Shown in pieces: positions 10,701-24,327 of a stretch of 64,000 nt of DNA (position 1 is its first letter; the number at the start of each line of letters is the position of its first letter). Both the position numbers and the translations under genes were made by a program. The DNA is taken from assembly GCA_963855995.1 (NCBI GenBank), contig OY979717.1, forward strand, positions 2,973,179 to 3,037,178, given 5' to 3'. The notes under the pieces are model-generated. The model was not told the DNA's origin. It made no database searches and worked only from the letters and a program-made list of their open reading frames with translations. This stretch comes from Muricea muricata. Its lineage: Eukaryota; Cnidaria; Anthozoa; Malacalcyonacea; Plexauridae.

Positions 10701-13700
10701 GAGTGTTTCTGTATCGATAAACTTAAATATGGATCCCGCTGAACTTTCTTCGATTTGACTAGAGGATCTGTAACAGTCATTCCTGCTAAACCATTTGCTT
10801 GTGGGTTGAGAGGACTAACTGTTTTATGCTTGAATTCCCAGCTCTGTGCGAATGCTTGATATTCGTTAGAGGAGTATTGTGGCCCATTATCGCTCACGAC
10901 CTCTGCAGGATTCCATGTCGAGAGTGCATCGAGTGCTGTACGTATAATAACAGTTGCACTCGTTGCTTCTGGTAACTTGACAACTTCAAAATATCTTTCG
11001 CTTCATCGGGTTTAACTTCATTTGCTGTCAGCTTGTGTCCGACCTATGTAGTGATCTCTCTTGACTGGAACTTATATTTCTCTTTGTTTATGGTTAGATA
11101 ATGATCTTCCCGAACCTGTCTAAGACTGACTGAACCTTTCAAGACGTCGATCGTGCTCTTCTTCGGTTTTTCCGTGAATTAGAATATCATCAATATCCGT
11201 CTCAACTCCTGTTAGATCATCGAAGTGTTGACTCATTCTTGTTTAAAAAACTTCTTGAGCTGAGGTGATACCAAACGGGGTGCATGATTGTGTAGAAATA
11301 CCTGCCAAAAGGAGCATTGTGGGAAGAATTTGACTGTCTTCGTCTAAAGGTATCTGCCAGTATCCATGATTGGCGTCTAGTTTAGAAAACCACTTGGCAT
11401 AATGGCATTCGCCATATGTGTGGTGACATCGTCAATTGTGGGCAACTGAAAATGTTTACGTTTTGGATCTAAGCAAATGCGAAGCTTTCCGTTCCTGTCA
11501 CCACCTCCTTAGAATTTACCCAATCCGTTGGTTCTTCCAACTTACGAATGACATTTTTTCCTTGCATATCATAAAGTTCCTCTTTCACTGTACTGGGAAG
11601 AGCAGCAGGAATGGCTCTAGGAGGGTTGATGATTGGTGTTACTGCTGCATCATGTTTAATGTGGCATTCTTTTTCATTCTTCAGTGATTGTTGTTGAATT
11701 GGTTTTATCCGGCATTGAAGAAAAGGTCATATCACTTGAATCATCCAAATCGGGAAGCAACGCACATTGTGTCCTGGTGGCAATTGATTGTTTACCCATA
11801 AGACCTTGTGCTGGATGTGACTCTATACCTTCAGTAAGAATGTTGCACCAGACCAACAAAGCCGAAACTCTGGCTGGTCGGAAAAACAGCATCGCGTTGG
11901 TAATTTCATCTCGTGTATTGTACATATGTGATACAGATGACATGGAATGAGGCTGACTTGTTTTCTAGCGATCCATGCTGAGTGATAGTGCTAGAGGAGT
12001 TTACCGATAGCTCCGGTGTGGTCATTGGGGCGATAATTTGTTGCTGTAGCAGCCTGTAAAGCTCAGTGTGGCAAGTCTTTACTTTATATGTGAGATAATA
12101 TTCACGAATTAGAATTTAGGTTTCAAATAAATTTTGAGGAGCGAACATTTTTGTGTTATTTCTTTTGTCATTTTATACTCGCAGCAGATACATTTGCTTC
12201 CCAACATGTCAGGTTTTTGTACGACAAGAAATCGAACTTCCAAATGCTGTTCAAAATTCACCTGTTATAACAGTATGTACCTGAAAACATACATTGACAT
12301 TTGCACCAATAACTTCAGAATGGTTGCTAGTTGCTACTAGCTTCCAAAAATATTTCCAGATACTATTTACGTTAATTCGTCACACTGAGTCTACGAAAAC
12401 TGCAAACTTATTCTATACGTATATAGTCATTGCATCACAAAACTAGCAATACAAGTACCTCAAAACATGCATAGGAAAAATTAATGTTTACAGTGTCAGG
12501 AAATGGCATAACTGGAAAATAATGTATTGATGCATTTTTAAAAGGTGTTGTGATGCACTATGCACACTAATAATCTTTAACCGAAAGTTTCGTTTGGTAA
12601 AGCGTGTGTTCAAGATAGTATGAATTTTGGGTCAACCATATCAACTAAATCCTATCGTACATGAAGTATACCGCATTCAATTCTGTGGAAATTGTAGGCT
12701 CAGTTAACTCTAATGTTTTTCATCAAAATGTGGATGTGAAGTTTTTTCAAGTTGCAACTTCCCACTGTATTATTTTTATGCATTCTTGTGTTTTAAAACA
12801 TACATAATATACAATCTCGTAGCATTTACATTTTGTTCCTCAAAATATACAGAGAACGTTTTCGTAATGCCCACTATATATCACTCAAATATTCAGTAAC
12901 GTTCACTGTTACATGAATTGTTTGTGTTCAGACATAATGACTGTATATTATTCTAATAAATCTAAAGTGCTATCTTATATTTACGGTAACAGCATTTAGC
13001 ACCTTTTTCATGAAACTTTTCCTGGTTGATAAAGTAAAACATACCTATCCGCCCATTTGTTTGAGTACACAGTGATCGCTTCCTGACTTTAGTTGTTTTG
13101 GTAAAAGAAATGTCTTGTTAATAACATGTGACAGTTAGTTGTAGACGACTATGTTAGTTTACTGACTTGTAGTAAGTTTAATGTCTTTGTATGTTTTGAG
13201 TTGCTCGGTTATTTTGAGGTACATTTACCTGTAATATTGATTTTTTCACCTATATATATTTCGACTTATGGGCAGTAACTGTATATATAAAATACCTTCG
13301 TAGAAAATTTAATTAACTGTACAGTCAATATACTAGAAAATTTGTTGTTTAACTATGAACTATATACTTTTTATGATAATTTAACTATGTATTCTTTATC
13401 ATCTTTTTAATAGGTCACTGGTGAAGAGTCTCTGACACAAGTGCTTGCTTGCCTAAATCATTATAGAAACAGACCTTCGTATTTAACAAAAGCGTTAAAG
13501 AGATTGTACAATCTGTCTTGCGAGGATACTTTAAAAGAAGAAGTTGAATTGCGAAAGAGAATTGTAGAGGTACATAATTTTATTACTTTAAAATTACATT
13601 ATCTAAAGATTATCATAGCTGTCAACTCAAGTAGGGATGGGACATTTGATTTTTGATATGTGGTTACACAGAATTCATAAAAAAAGTACGATCTTATATG

Positions 13701-16700
13701 AAAACATGATAAGAAATCAAGATTGCGCTATCTGACAGGGTTTTCAATTTTTTTTTTTGTGCGAATGGCAATGCATTATCATAATACGCGTTGAATCTAT
13801 ATCTTCCAATTTTCGAACTTACTTTTATAACTTCAAAAACAAAAACCCCATGTACACTGTTAAAAATAAATGTATTTTTACAGCAACAACTACTGTAATA
13901 TTTTACAGTTAAAGTACTGTAATCACGGGTAACAGAAGAAAGTACTGTAATAAAACAATTTGTTTGTATTTTAACAGGTAAAATACTGTAATGTTTACAG
14001 TATTTACAATGTAAATACAAACTACAATATAAAGTACTTAACAATTGTCTGTAATTTTACAGTACTTTTTTTGCGTCCAAGCTGCCAGTACTTTTTACTG
14101 TAAATTTACAGTGATTTTTTTAACAGTGTATAATTTGTTAAAGGAAGTATTTTATATGCTTGGTTTGTGTTTCTCCACTTAGATGGTGCTTGATTTAATC
14201 TGGAAGCATATGAGTACGGACAATGAAGATTTACAGACAGCAGCAAGGTATTTAATGCACAAATTTCGACAATGACATATGCACTGCAGGCAAAATCAAC
14301 AAAGGAAAACGTCCCTCATATAATACAAAGCAATAAACTGAATTTAGTGGCGTACTTTTGTAAATAATTGAAAATGGTTGTGTAAATCTTAAATATTGAG
14401 CGTGCTAGTGGTCATGGGTAAGTTATTTTCATCTTTGAACAAGGAAAGATTGTTCTGTTATAATATTAGTATATACAATTAACACAATCCATGAACAACA
14501 ACCTGATTTACAAAGTTAAAAACCTGTCTATGGCTACATTGGCTAATTAATAGATCTCAGTATAATTTTTTAAAAAATCACTTTTTTGAATCGGCTGTAT
14601 ATAATGAATGTGCATTGTAAAAAAATTAACATAAACAAAGAAATCTCCATCTTTACTGTACATTCGTGTACCCATTTTTTTTAACTTGGATAAAATTGTC
14701 GCTAACAATTGTCCTGAACAGCTCAGACTCGTAAACGTTTTCCCCGTACACATGAGCAAGGTCATTTTTTGAATTCAAATTTATTTTTATACCTATAGTG
14801 ACTATCTTATTTTAGTGCCTGTCTGCATAACTACATCCGATTTGATATGGAACTTGAACCTAACTCGCTTCATGTCAGCGTTCTAAAGTAAGTTTTAAAT
14901 TGAACGTTATAATGCAGTTATTTTTAATTGATAGCTCATGGAATTGTTATTTTTGTGTTTATATCTTTAGCGATATAGTTGCTGTCCTTATTCAACTTTT
15001 GCAAACGTTTCCGAAAGCAGAACAAGTAAGCAAAATTCACTTTAAAATCTTAAAGATAAATCAGCTCTAGTTATTTTTAGTCATATTAAGTTAAAACTAA
15101 TTACAAGGTTGTCCGTATAGGACGCAATACAATAAGAAATTGCCAGGGGAGTATATAGGACCACCAGACCGACTCCTCCGCAGACGTTTCGTTTAGGGAG
15201 GGGGGGGGGGGGCTGTTGACTGGCAGGTCAGGCATTTGTGAAATCTAGATCTGATGTGAATCATGCAGAGGAAGGAGAAACTACTACCTAGAGAAAAGCC
15301 CTCGAAACTCAGGACAGATCGGAGAACTCGTACTCACGCGACACACTAGACTTGGTTTAGCTTTCTCAATTTACCATAGATGACCTCAATTGTGTAAAGA
15401 TTATTTTCTTATATTTATGCCACAACTCCGTATTGAGAAGTTAGCGAATTAATTTCATAGTTACCCATTTCTTTCAAATTATTATCCACGAGAGAGCACG
15501 GAAAAGGCATGTGCAATGGCCTTCCAATTTGGACATGTTCCGATTCCACAAGAAAAAAATTATTTTCAACTATTTTTGTTGGGTTTTTTCAGATACAAAG
15601 TAATTGTTTGATCGTATTATTCAACAAATACATTCTTAGTGCTGCTGTAAGTACTGATTTTTTCTGTTATAACCCATATTACAAATGTTATTTTTGTGTT
15701 TTTATCTTTTGTCCTTATCCCACTTTTGCAAACGTCCACGATACATAGATGTTTAGCATAATTTCTTTAGTAAATAATGGTTTTCAAGCATTTTGATAGG
15801 TTGCCTGACCAGTAAATATGAGGATTATTTACTAGTTGGCATTTTTTTAAAATGGCCGCCAATGAGAGTCGTTTTTATGTGTTATACTTTTGCCAAAATT
15901 AGCAAATGGAGAAAAATTGCATTAATATAGAATCAAAGAACACAAACAAACTTTGATGTTAAACTATCTTAAGGTAATAGATCATCTGCAAATACCTTAT
16001 TAAATACTTTTTTCACTATTTAAAAATTACAAGTAAACTTTAGTCTTTACTTAGGAATTTTCAGAAGTAACATGTATTCATAAAAGACGACAGTGCATTT
16101 GGTACACGTAAATTTTACTGAAGAAATTATACTAAAACAATTATTCGCCTCAGGCTCAGTGATTATAGTAAATATTCACCTCAACTTCGTCTCTGTGAAT
16201 ATACCAATAATCACTTCGCCTTTGGCGAATAATTGTTTAATATCACGAATGAGTTTTTAAATAAATACATTTCGATTTTTATATATTTTTTTTAAATATG
16301 ACAAATTTGTTTACTGCATATAAAATTGTTTTGAGATATTCCTTCCCTTTGTGATGATGCTATATTTAGACTTTGATTTCTCCTTCCTAAAGTCTTATGA
16401 TTTCAAACGGTTGACGATGGCTTTCAAATTCTAATTTGCACATTCAATGAATTTGGTCTTCACACACAGTACTAATGTTATGTTATGTTGTATTATATTA
16501 TGTAGAAATTTGACGCATACCAGTTATCAGATCTTATTTTCAAAGCGATAATATTGATTCCTGAAGGAAATGTTACTGGCATTGCACTGCACATGTGCGC
16601 GCATTTATCTTCAAGGGTACATCAAAATATTTATGTATTTGTTTCGTTTCAATTTTTTAAAACTAATTCGTGGTTAGATTTAGTATTCCGTCTTAAGTTC

Positions 16701-19700
16701 CACTATTCCTTAATGTAGCTATTGATACTAAGAGTGCAGCCGCGCTTTGTTTTCGTTAAAAATCATCCTATAGATTTCTAAAATAAAGTCAATAATTAAA
16801 TGAGCAGAAATAAACATATACAGTAGTAACAATGCATTACTGTGTACAGTGATGAACAAATTATTAATAAAAAGAGAACGCGTGATATATCTTAGAAGAA
16901 GGAAAACCTTGCTTGCATGTTGATGGCTAATTTTTCTACCATACAAACGGAATACTGAGATCATGATGTTTACTAGGCATTTCATCGGAAATTTCGACTA
17001 ATAATTTCACGAGCTAGCCCGATTCAGGATTGTGCCACTGAAGCCTAATGTAAAATCTCTAATCATAAGCGCATGTATAAATTAAGAACGAAATCCTGTC
17101 AATCATATCGTGTTTATCCTTAAGATTTCTGTGGAGGAGACACTGAAGCTTGGAACAAGACAGAACATAGAGGTATGCGCAAGAAAATACATGCATTCAT
17201 AATGCAGAGCATTGTTCTTTTTTCTCTGCCCTGTACCTATAAAATCGACAACTGTATGTCTCTTTTACTTTAAATGTATAATTGTACCATGTATACCACA
17301 TTTCAAGCTATTATAAAAGTAAAATGAATAAAATATTTACTTTTCAGAAATTGTTGTCTATAATCAGTACGCAAGTTGAAAGGGAAGCGGTAAGACCAAG
17401 TTAACTGTTTCTTGTTTTTATTCACTGCTGAGAATGTGTCTGATAAAAATTATGTTAACTTGCATGAAATTTAGCCTCGATTTTCTAAATTTAACAATCG
17501 CCAATAACTGATTATAACTTGTAAAATTGACGCTTTTAAGTTGATCAAAACGCTCAACTTTATGCGCTGTGTGCTAGTCTGTGTTTCAAATCTAATGAAG
17601 CACTCCAACTCGAGTTTTTAAACTGTATTTAGTAAATAATATTTAATGACGAGTCTTAACATTTATTCAGGTGGAAAATCTACTCCTGTCTTCTTTGCGT
17701 GTATTGTGGAATCTTACAGGTATAGTAGTAAATTTCCAATTGACCATAACGAAAAAACATGGCAGCATGTACATTTTACCAGAATGCATTGCGGGCATGA
17801 TCAAGCAGAAACGACTGCAAAAGAAGGTGCCAAGCAAAAAGCCTGAGAAGATAAATCATTAATACCACCAAACATTAATAATCTCCTCTCTTATGCTTGT
17901 CCTTTGACAAATGTCAGTTTTCTTTTTGTAACGATTTCCAATCGCAATGCATTCTGATAACATGTACATCTTTTCTGTTCGGCCGGCCAATCTAATATGG
18001 TACTTTCAATGAACCGATTGCATTATGTGCAAAATTTTGAGAAAGGTTTAAATAGGAAAATTTATTACCACAGCATTGAAAAGCATCCTAAAATTAGTAA
18101 AATTGCGAAGTTTGTTTGCGAAACGTTGTAAAATGAGGAAAATGTAAGACTGTGAAGATTGCAAATTGTGTATACTTTTGTATTACGCACGGAAAATTGA
18201 TACCAACATCGAGAAAACGGTATCAATTTTCAGTGCGTGATACAAAAGTATACAAAATTCGCAAACTTTGCAAGCTATATTTTCCTCATTTTACTACATT
18301 TCGCGACCAAACTTTGCAATTTTACTAATTTTAGGATGCTCTTCAATGTTGTGGTAAAAAATTTTCCCACTTTAACTTTTTTCAAAATTCTGTCCACAAT
18401 GCAATCGGTCCATTGTTTCAGTAAGACCTAAGCTTTGCTCAAACAACATTGTTCAAACAATTGAATTTTGATTAAGTTTAAAGCTAGCCCAGTTGGAAGT
18501 TTTCCTGAATGTAATGAGTGAAGCGAATTTCGTTTTCATCCCAAGGAATATAGAAAATATATACCACATACCATACACAGGCTATACTCCGCATTTTCTG
18601 ATGACATCGAGTTTTATCTTAGAGTGGGAACCGTGCGTTCAGTCGTTCAATTCTTTGTTTTGTTTTAGATGAAGCGCCACGAACGTGTGATATAGTTCTA
18701 AATAATGATGGATTGTTATTGATAATTCGAGCGTTGAAGGTACATTAATGTACAGTGTAATTCAGATATTGTATTGGATGCTAGCAATTAACAATATCTG
18801 AAATTGCATTGCAAGTTGCTGCAGCTAGGCATTACTATCAGGAGTTTACTAGAGCTTTTAAATACTTTTAAATTAATACTAATAAATTTTCATGCGTATT
18901 ACTTTTCCAGACATTTGATGCCAAGAGTGAAGTCTTGACAAAACTTCTTGGTGTTGTGGTTAGTTTTTATATAAAAACTGCATAATTTTAGTTATGAATC
19001 CCATGAAATTCGTTTAGAATTTTTTTTGTACTGAGAACATACTCGTTGCGCTGGCTTTTCGATCAAAATTTATTCAATGTCCATTTCCAATATAGGGCCA
19101 ACTATATCACTTGCTTTTGCAGTATCTCTGAGTTGACTTGTTTCATCGATAACCGAAACTCAACAAACCACTCTGTTGATCTTACTAGAAAAAGGAACAT
19201 GCATGATATGTAACGATACATAAGTATTCAATTTGACCTTACTGTAAACACCGAGACTATAAACAACTTACAAACATACTTGTTTGCATACCCAAAAGCG
19301 GCGGATTTGCTTTTAATATTCATGCAAGACGATACAAATCCCACATCGCGTAAGTTATGCAGAACAATTAGATGATGAGCTTTTAAATTTTGTAAATTTC
19401 ATAGGTAGAGAACCCAGTCAGGAAGCTTTGTTACATCGTTCTATAGTCCGGCAGATAGGGATACCAAAAAGCATGTTTACTTACCATATCGAGAGGCAAT
19501 TCCATGTTGGTTTTATCTTGTTCCTTTTAAGGTTAGTAAGTATATTTCTGAATGTTCTGAATGTCTGAATAAGGGTGGCCATTTAACTGTCTTATATTTA
19601 GTTTTTTACGAGCTTTCTGTTGATGCAAGTTATTTTTTCTAAAATTGAACTTGAAATATCACCTTTTTTGACAGTAATACAATTTTATAGTAATATCGGC

Positions 19701-22700
19701 AAAAAACGTGTTGGCAAGGGCCCACAAGAAATTTCTGTGCGAACAACATTCAGAAATATACTTACTAACCTTAAAGGAACAAGATAAAACCAAAATGGAA
19801 TTGCCCCTCGATATGGTAAGTATATCGGCTTCTATCTGCCGGACTATAAAAATAATCCCAGCAATACATAATCAAATAGTGTTTATTAAACATTAATTGC
19901 GGTTTCATAGTTATTAGCTGTACTTCGAAGAACAGGCTCACATAGCTGTCTACAAGTCCTCGGACTTATTTTTCCAATTCAAAGGGGGAATATAAATTTT
20001 GGAAAATTTGTTACCGAAGGTTTATGTTGTTTGCGCTTTCTTTGGTATATTTACACAAAGAATGTTTAATCTAACTGGGTTTTTTCAGAACAATTTGGCA
20101 GAAGTGGATTTCATCCGACCGACGCTACTGTGTGATGAATTGATATCATTACTGCGGTAATGTAATGTTTAGTAAAACTTTGATGTTGTTGGGAATTGGC
20201 TTCAATACATGTGTTTAACATTAAACGCTTAATTACTGGGCGCGAGGGAAACAGTTGTTTTGTGATCCCGACGCCCATGGAAACATCGTCGGTCCAGCTG
20301 GGATCACAAAACATACTGCTTTACTCACAAAACATTCTCCAAGTGATTTATTATTATATCAAGTGTCAAAGTGAATGACAGTATTAAACAAGACAAAACA
20401 CGAAAAACAACTTTCGGTTCATAGGTAAAGGTCACATTTTCATGTGACACTTGCATGACTTCCGGTTTTATCACCGGCATGCATGCAGACCTCATGCGCT
20501 TTTAACCAATAAGATACTAGAATGAATGAGCTTTGACACTATAATAATCTGACTTAAGACATGTACGTAGTGGAAGAAAAACATATATAATTTAAGAGGG
20601 TGCTAAAGGGGGTGGGGGGGGGGGGGCTCGGATCACGTTTCATGAGAGGAACAACAGTTATTTCACTTTTCACAGGTAAAAAATTAGTAATTTCACGAAA
20701 TTTAATGAGCTCGTTTTTAACTGTGTAAATTTAATGCCTTTCTTAACCCGTCAGCGTATTTTTACGTTGTAGAAAGTAAAAAGCACCATTGTAAAAACAG
20801 CCAATATATGTAGAAAAAAATGAAGAAAATAACTGCATTTAGTAAAATTGTTGTAACCAATGCATTGTACTTTGTTCTTTAGCACTTATCCCTACTCGTC
20901 CGGCTGCCAATCACGGCTCAGGAATAGGCATGTAAATCACATTTCACGACACAAAAATTCGTCAAATCTCATTTCACAACAGCAAATATTGGCAATTGAC
21001 GGCTCACGAAAAAACCCTTTACCACCCTCAATTAATACTCATAAGATTCGAATCCCGCTCGAGACAGCGAATTTTTGTTGTTCTTTCGTCGTCAGATTAA
21101 GATGAATCTAGTTTTTCATATCTCTGAGGATGGTTCTGAAATAGAATTAATACTCATAAGCCTGTAGCCTGTATGCCATGCAAACAACGTTGCATCCAAG
21201 AAAAGCGACTCAAAATTGACTCATTTTTGTCTGAATTACTACGTTAATGAACTAAATGCATGTTTAATCTATGCTTTTAGAAAGTACTTAGGTACAAACT
21301 ACACAATGGATGTGAGCTATTTTGCTGGAGGAACACTTTGCAATTTGATACTTCAGTGGCCAGATGGGCTACAATTCGAGTGCGGAGATCGGTGTGATTT
21401 TTTGTTGTCTGTGGTAAGTTTCCCTTCCTGTACGTTGCATCACCTTTTGCAATGAAATGTTATGTTTTGAGCTGTACAGTATATTTCTATCTTCACAGGG
21501 TAATGCAGTCAACCAGTGGAAGAAGGTTGACACTGTGATGGTTGGATATAGGTACTACAATGATAATAATTCTCCAGTTTTACCATAAGCAATGCATAAA
21601 GTAACAATTTATTTACATTAGAGAGGCACTGAGCATTTTGATAAAAAAACAGCACAACGGAAACTCCATAAACTTTTATTTCTACGTTTCGACTATTCTT
21701 TTGGATTGAAATGGTCTTTTCTTTGCAACATTATGGGCATATGGAAACATTTTTTGGTTTATCAATGAGGGTCTTTAAAGTAAATACAATATCCGCTGTT
21801 AATTTTTTGTTAACATGGATTGAAGGACAAAAAATGACCAAAATACTAGCCATCCACTATCTTGGATTTATCAAAAATCCATAACGTCACGAGCAGAGTA
21901 AACGTCTTTTCTTCAAGAAGTAGTCAGAATATATGTTAAAATGCAACTATAGATTTGTATATATACTTACTCCTTACGTGAGTTGCTGAGTGTTAAAGAA
22001 AATTTCAGTTAGATGTAAGTCATTAACATCAAATTTTTTACAAACTACCCTGCTTGTGACGTCATTAGAATAGACCTAATTATAAAACAAGATGGCGGAT
22101 TGCTAGCATCATCTGTCCTTCAAATTTTCGGAAACTAAACAGGTAACAAAAAATTACACATTTACATCAAATACTCTTATCGATAAGCCAAATCAAAAAT
22201 AAAGTGCCGTATCCCTTCAGAATATAGTTCAATTGTATTCATTTGAAAATCAATTTCATTTTAAAATGAGTTTTTCAGCAACAGCGCGACGCCATCAAGT
22301 CTCAATGCATTCTGGTCTATCCAGGGTATTTTAACAATTTCGAACCGCCATAAATAAAATATATTGGAGAGACCGGTACTGATTTTTACGATTGTAAATA
22401 ACAACAATTCCTCATAATAAGTAATAAGACGCAAAGGAAGCCCTTGGGAAATAATTTAAAAATCCGAAATAGAATTCAACATTCAAAATTCAATATGCCA
22501 TACATACACAATGGAACAAAATGTTTAAAAATTGTCTCCCATATGTGGCAATATTTTTTCGTATGTTGTGTTATATTACTCCGACGATGGCGGCTTTTAA
22601 TGGTGTTTCTTCCCAGGCGTCGTTATGGATAAGTTTAATTATACCATCTTGTCCATCAATGGCCTTGATTAACTCTGATTCAAGTCTCCATTAAAATATG

Positions 22701-23189
22701 TAGTTGATTTTCATAGAACGTTCAAATCTTTTGTTCCGTTGCTGCGTTCTTCGTATCCTGAAGTTCAGTTGTGGGCAATCTGGGCAATCCATCATGTTTG
22801 TTCCCAAAAAAGTGAGTTTTTTTGTATGGCAAATATTCTTAACAGCATGATTTATACTTTTTTAAATCTACCTATATACCAGCAATTCTTGAGAATCGTG
22901 CAATATAGTTATATATAGTGTCCGTAGCAACTTGTACAGCAGCTTCCACTTAGGAGTTTCCAGAGCTGTTACGAATACCCAATCTTGCAAACGTCGAACC
23001 TGCTGTACAAAACTTCTCCAAACTCAAAATTTAATTTTTTGTTTTGTCCTAAATTCAGACGAACGTTATGCCCAGTTGTGTTGCGATGAAGGGGTTGTCG
23101 ACCTACTGAGGACGAAGGTAACACCTGACAATCGTCTCGACGTGCATAATTTAGCCATTCTAGCACTTGATGCTATTTTGAAAGGTTAA
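7757..23189 (+). CDS. ZYG11B: ZYG11-family substrate receptor of the CUL2 ubiquitin ligase (17 exons, complete)
   Basis: Predicted 745 aa, essentially the length of human ZYG11B. Exons: 7757-8743, 13414-13569, 14183-14247, 14816-14887, 14971-15025, 15593-15646, 16506-16616, 17125-17172, 17348-17389, 17671-17719, 18669-18739, 18911-18958, 20089-20156, 21281-21413, 21499-21551, 22717-22811, 23059-23189. All are GT-AG and phase-consistent. The N-terminus (SLLYLTVDFI) fits the elongin-C-binding VHL box. Leucine-rich repeats occupy about residues 170-300, and armadillo-like repeats fill about 340-745. The family signatures LWNLTDE (543-548) and NNLAEV (587-592) carry Trp543, Asn544, Asp547, Asn588 and Glu591, equivalent to the Gly/N-degron pocket. 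By homology it delivers proteins with N-terminal glycine to CUL2 for ubiquitylation. Assignment to ZYG11 rather than the paralogue ZER1 rests on length and remembered similarity. Confidence 0.95.
9560..9720. repeat. TAACAA/TGACAA hexamer microsatellite (LINE tail)
   Basis: About 150 bp of TAACAA and TGACAA hexamers and variants lie immediately 3' (minus-strand sense) of a LINE reverse-transcriptase C-terminus. Such short tandem tails are the usual 3' ends of CR1/L2-type LINEs. Confidence 0.85.
9723..10085 (-). mobile_element. LINE reverse-transcriptase C-terminal fragment (CR1/L2-like)
   Basis: A minus-strand reading frame encodes the last 100 residues of a LINE polymerase (YYRDALLAFKCMNN, NCTPDYLSSQF, TTLWNN), preceded by the DHITPVPKDLRWIPV-type segment upstream. 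It stops naturally and is followed by the hexamer tail. It is 5'-truncated, dead, and lies in ZYG11 intron 1. Confidence 0.85.
10330..11960 (-). mobile_element. Degraded Ty3/Gypsy pol fragment
   Basis: On the minus strand, pieces of a Gypsy polyprotein occur in order. Reverse-transcriptase/RNase H segments (DIDDILIHG and the GITSAQEVF-type region) lie about 10980-11500. An integrase core with SDNGPQYSS and SPLNPQANG lies about 10700-10900. The short post-integrase stretch (DDGGEYWRNRR) lies about 10350-10470. Stops and frameshifts break every domain and no LTRs were found, so it is an old relic in ZYG11 intron 1. The sequence at 11674-11960 is poorly defined. Confidence 0.82.
13853..14130. 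mobile_element. Palindromic MITE, TIR TACACTGTTAAAAA
   Basis: The two ends are inverted copies (TACACTGTTAAAAA at the left, mirrored at the right), and the interior is full of CTGTAA/TTACAG words that pair across the element. It lies in ZYG11 intron 2, 50 bp upstream of exon 3. The terminal CACTGTTAAAA resembles hAT MITEs; no target duplication was defined. Confidence 0.85.
16138..16235. repeat. 98-bp foldback
   Basis: CAATTATTCGCC at the left is mirrored by GGCGAATAATTG at the right, with further pairing inside (GATTATAGT, TCACTTCGCC). It is a short hairpin MITE in ZYG11 intron 6. Confidence 0.8.
18007..18415. mobile_element. Foldback MITE, 409 bp
   Basis: The left arm starting CAATGAACCGATTGCAT is mirrored by ATGCAATCGGTCCATTG at the right. 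The arms pair along most of their length (ACAAAAGTATACA, AAAATTGATACC, ATTAGTAAAATTGC) around a centre near 18208. It lies in ZYG11 intron 10 with no coding content. Confidence 0.88.
19441..19848. mobile_element. Foldback MITE, TIR CTATAGTCCGGCAGATAG
   Basis: The left terminus (TATAGTCCGGCAGATA) is mirrored at the right end, and a long inner segment (TTACTTACCATATCGAG, GGTTAGTAAGTATATTTC) is also mirrored. It lies between ZYG11 exons 12 and 13. The inner sequence carries splice-site-like words in both directions, but the 19708-19896 ORF is a by-product of the arm. Confidence 0.85.
21735..22225. mobile_element. Diverged foldback, about 490 bp
   Basis: Segments such as TTGAAGGACA, AATTTTTTGTTA, TTTATC and CTAGC/GCTAGC, with CATCTTGGATT/CGCCATCTTG, reappear inverted on the two sides of a centre near 21980. 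The arms are more diverged than in other foldbacks here. Its boundaries in ZYG11 intron 15 are approximate. Confidence 0.6.
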
Positions 23190-23193
23190 TAAA
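23187..23193 (+). other. Possible polyadenylation signal overlapping the ZYG11 stop codon
   Basis: AATAAA begins on the second base of the TAA stop codon. If used, the 3' untranslated region would be extremely short. Downstream alternatives were not clear. Confidence 0.35.
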
Positions 23194-23645
23194 TATATTG
23201 TTGGTGTCCTCGGAGGTAGTACTGTGAAGTGTTTAATTCAAATTTTGATTTACATGTCTTGTACAGTATGTCTAAATCTATATATAGTGGTACGTTTCCA
23301 AAATGTTTGGCTGTTAGTTACCTTTTGTGTTAGGCGATGTTTTTATTTTTGATTGGAATAGATCCTTAAGAAGGATGAGCTGTTTAATTTTTGGGGCACT
23401 GGACTGCAGCGTGTAGTATTTATGCGACTACAATATGCGGGGGAGATTATTTTTTCTGCCCGCAATTTGTGCGTATCAACTGCTTCCACATTAAATTTTG
23501 ATTAGAATTTAATCACTGCCTTGTATCCTGGCACTTCAATTACCTTTTTTTACCAAATTATCGCCAAGAACAAGGATTTTGCCAGTGTTGCCAGCCAGCC
23601 AGTCATGTCTACTAAGGTCAGGTCACCACGCGGCGTGTAAATGAC

Positions 23646-23884
23646 TAAAGGCTGCTTTCCAGTTATCCGTTTTTTACACGTGCGTGCACGCAAGTAAAAG
23701 TTTAAACTCTTCTAAGTAGTTTGTATTTAACAAATAGAATCACTAAAGTATGGTAGCTCGTAGCGAACGCTGAATTTCCTCCATCAAAACATTTATTCAT
23801 TTCAAATGTAATATTGAAATTGATTTAGACTTTTACGTGCGTGTACGTACGTGCGAAAAACGCGTAACTGGAAAACAGCCTTAA
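23646..23884. mobile_element. Foldback MITE with ACGTGCGTGCACG-rich ends
   Basis: TAAAGGCTGCTTTCCAGTTA at the left is mirrored by TAACTGGAAAACAGCCTTA at the right, with internally pairing ACGTGCGTG blocks. A related one-sided copy (GGCTGATTTCCACTGTTACG plus CACGTGCGCGTGCG) starts at 36472, so this is a dispersed family. Confidence 0.88.
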
Positions 23885-24327
23885 CTTGTAGTTCACAATA
23901 CTACTTTTGGAAAGTTTCTTCAGGGCTGATTTTGGCCTTTGTGGGAAAAACAAACTGAGCAGATGGTTTATTAAAACCATAGATAATAGAAGAGATAATT
24001 TGAAAATTTATTAGAATAAAAAAATTCATCTATGTTTCCCAAACTTTACGTAAAAAAGTTCTTCAGCATCACGTGTATTGTTTGTTTTTTTCCAAATCAT
24101 GGCCAAATTTATCTGTATAGCAATTCTGGAAATGTTCAATTGTTCATGTTGTGGATAGATAACTACACCAAAACCTTACATTTGTTTGTTAGTCGAGAAT
24201 ACAATACGCACGTGTCAATGAAGAAGCTTATTTCTACATGAACCAGAACAAAAACATAGATAATGACAAAAACATAATTTGTTCTTTGTATGTTTGCATG
24301 GTGATTTTTAATCAAAGAATAATTTAG

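Noticed and set aside
17646..17846. Stand-alone ORF in the ZYG11 region
   Set aside because: It overlaps exon 10 in another frame; the spliced frame is supported by family similarity.
21030..21075. GATTCGAATCCC as a tRNA B-box
   Set aside because: No matching acceptor, D or anticodon arms around it.
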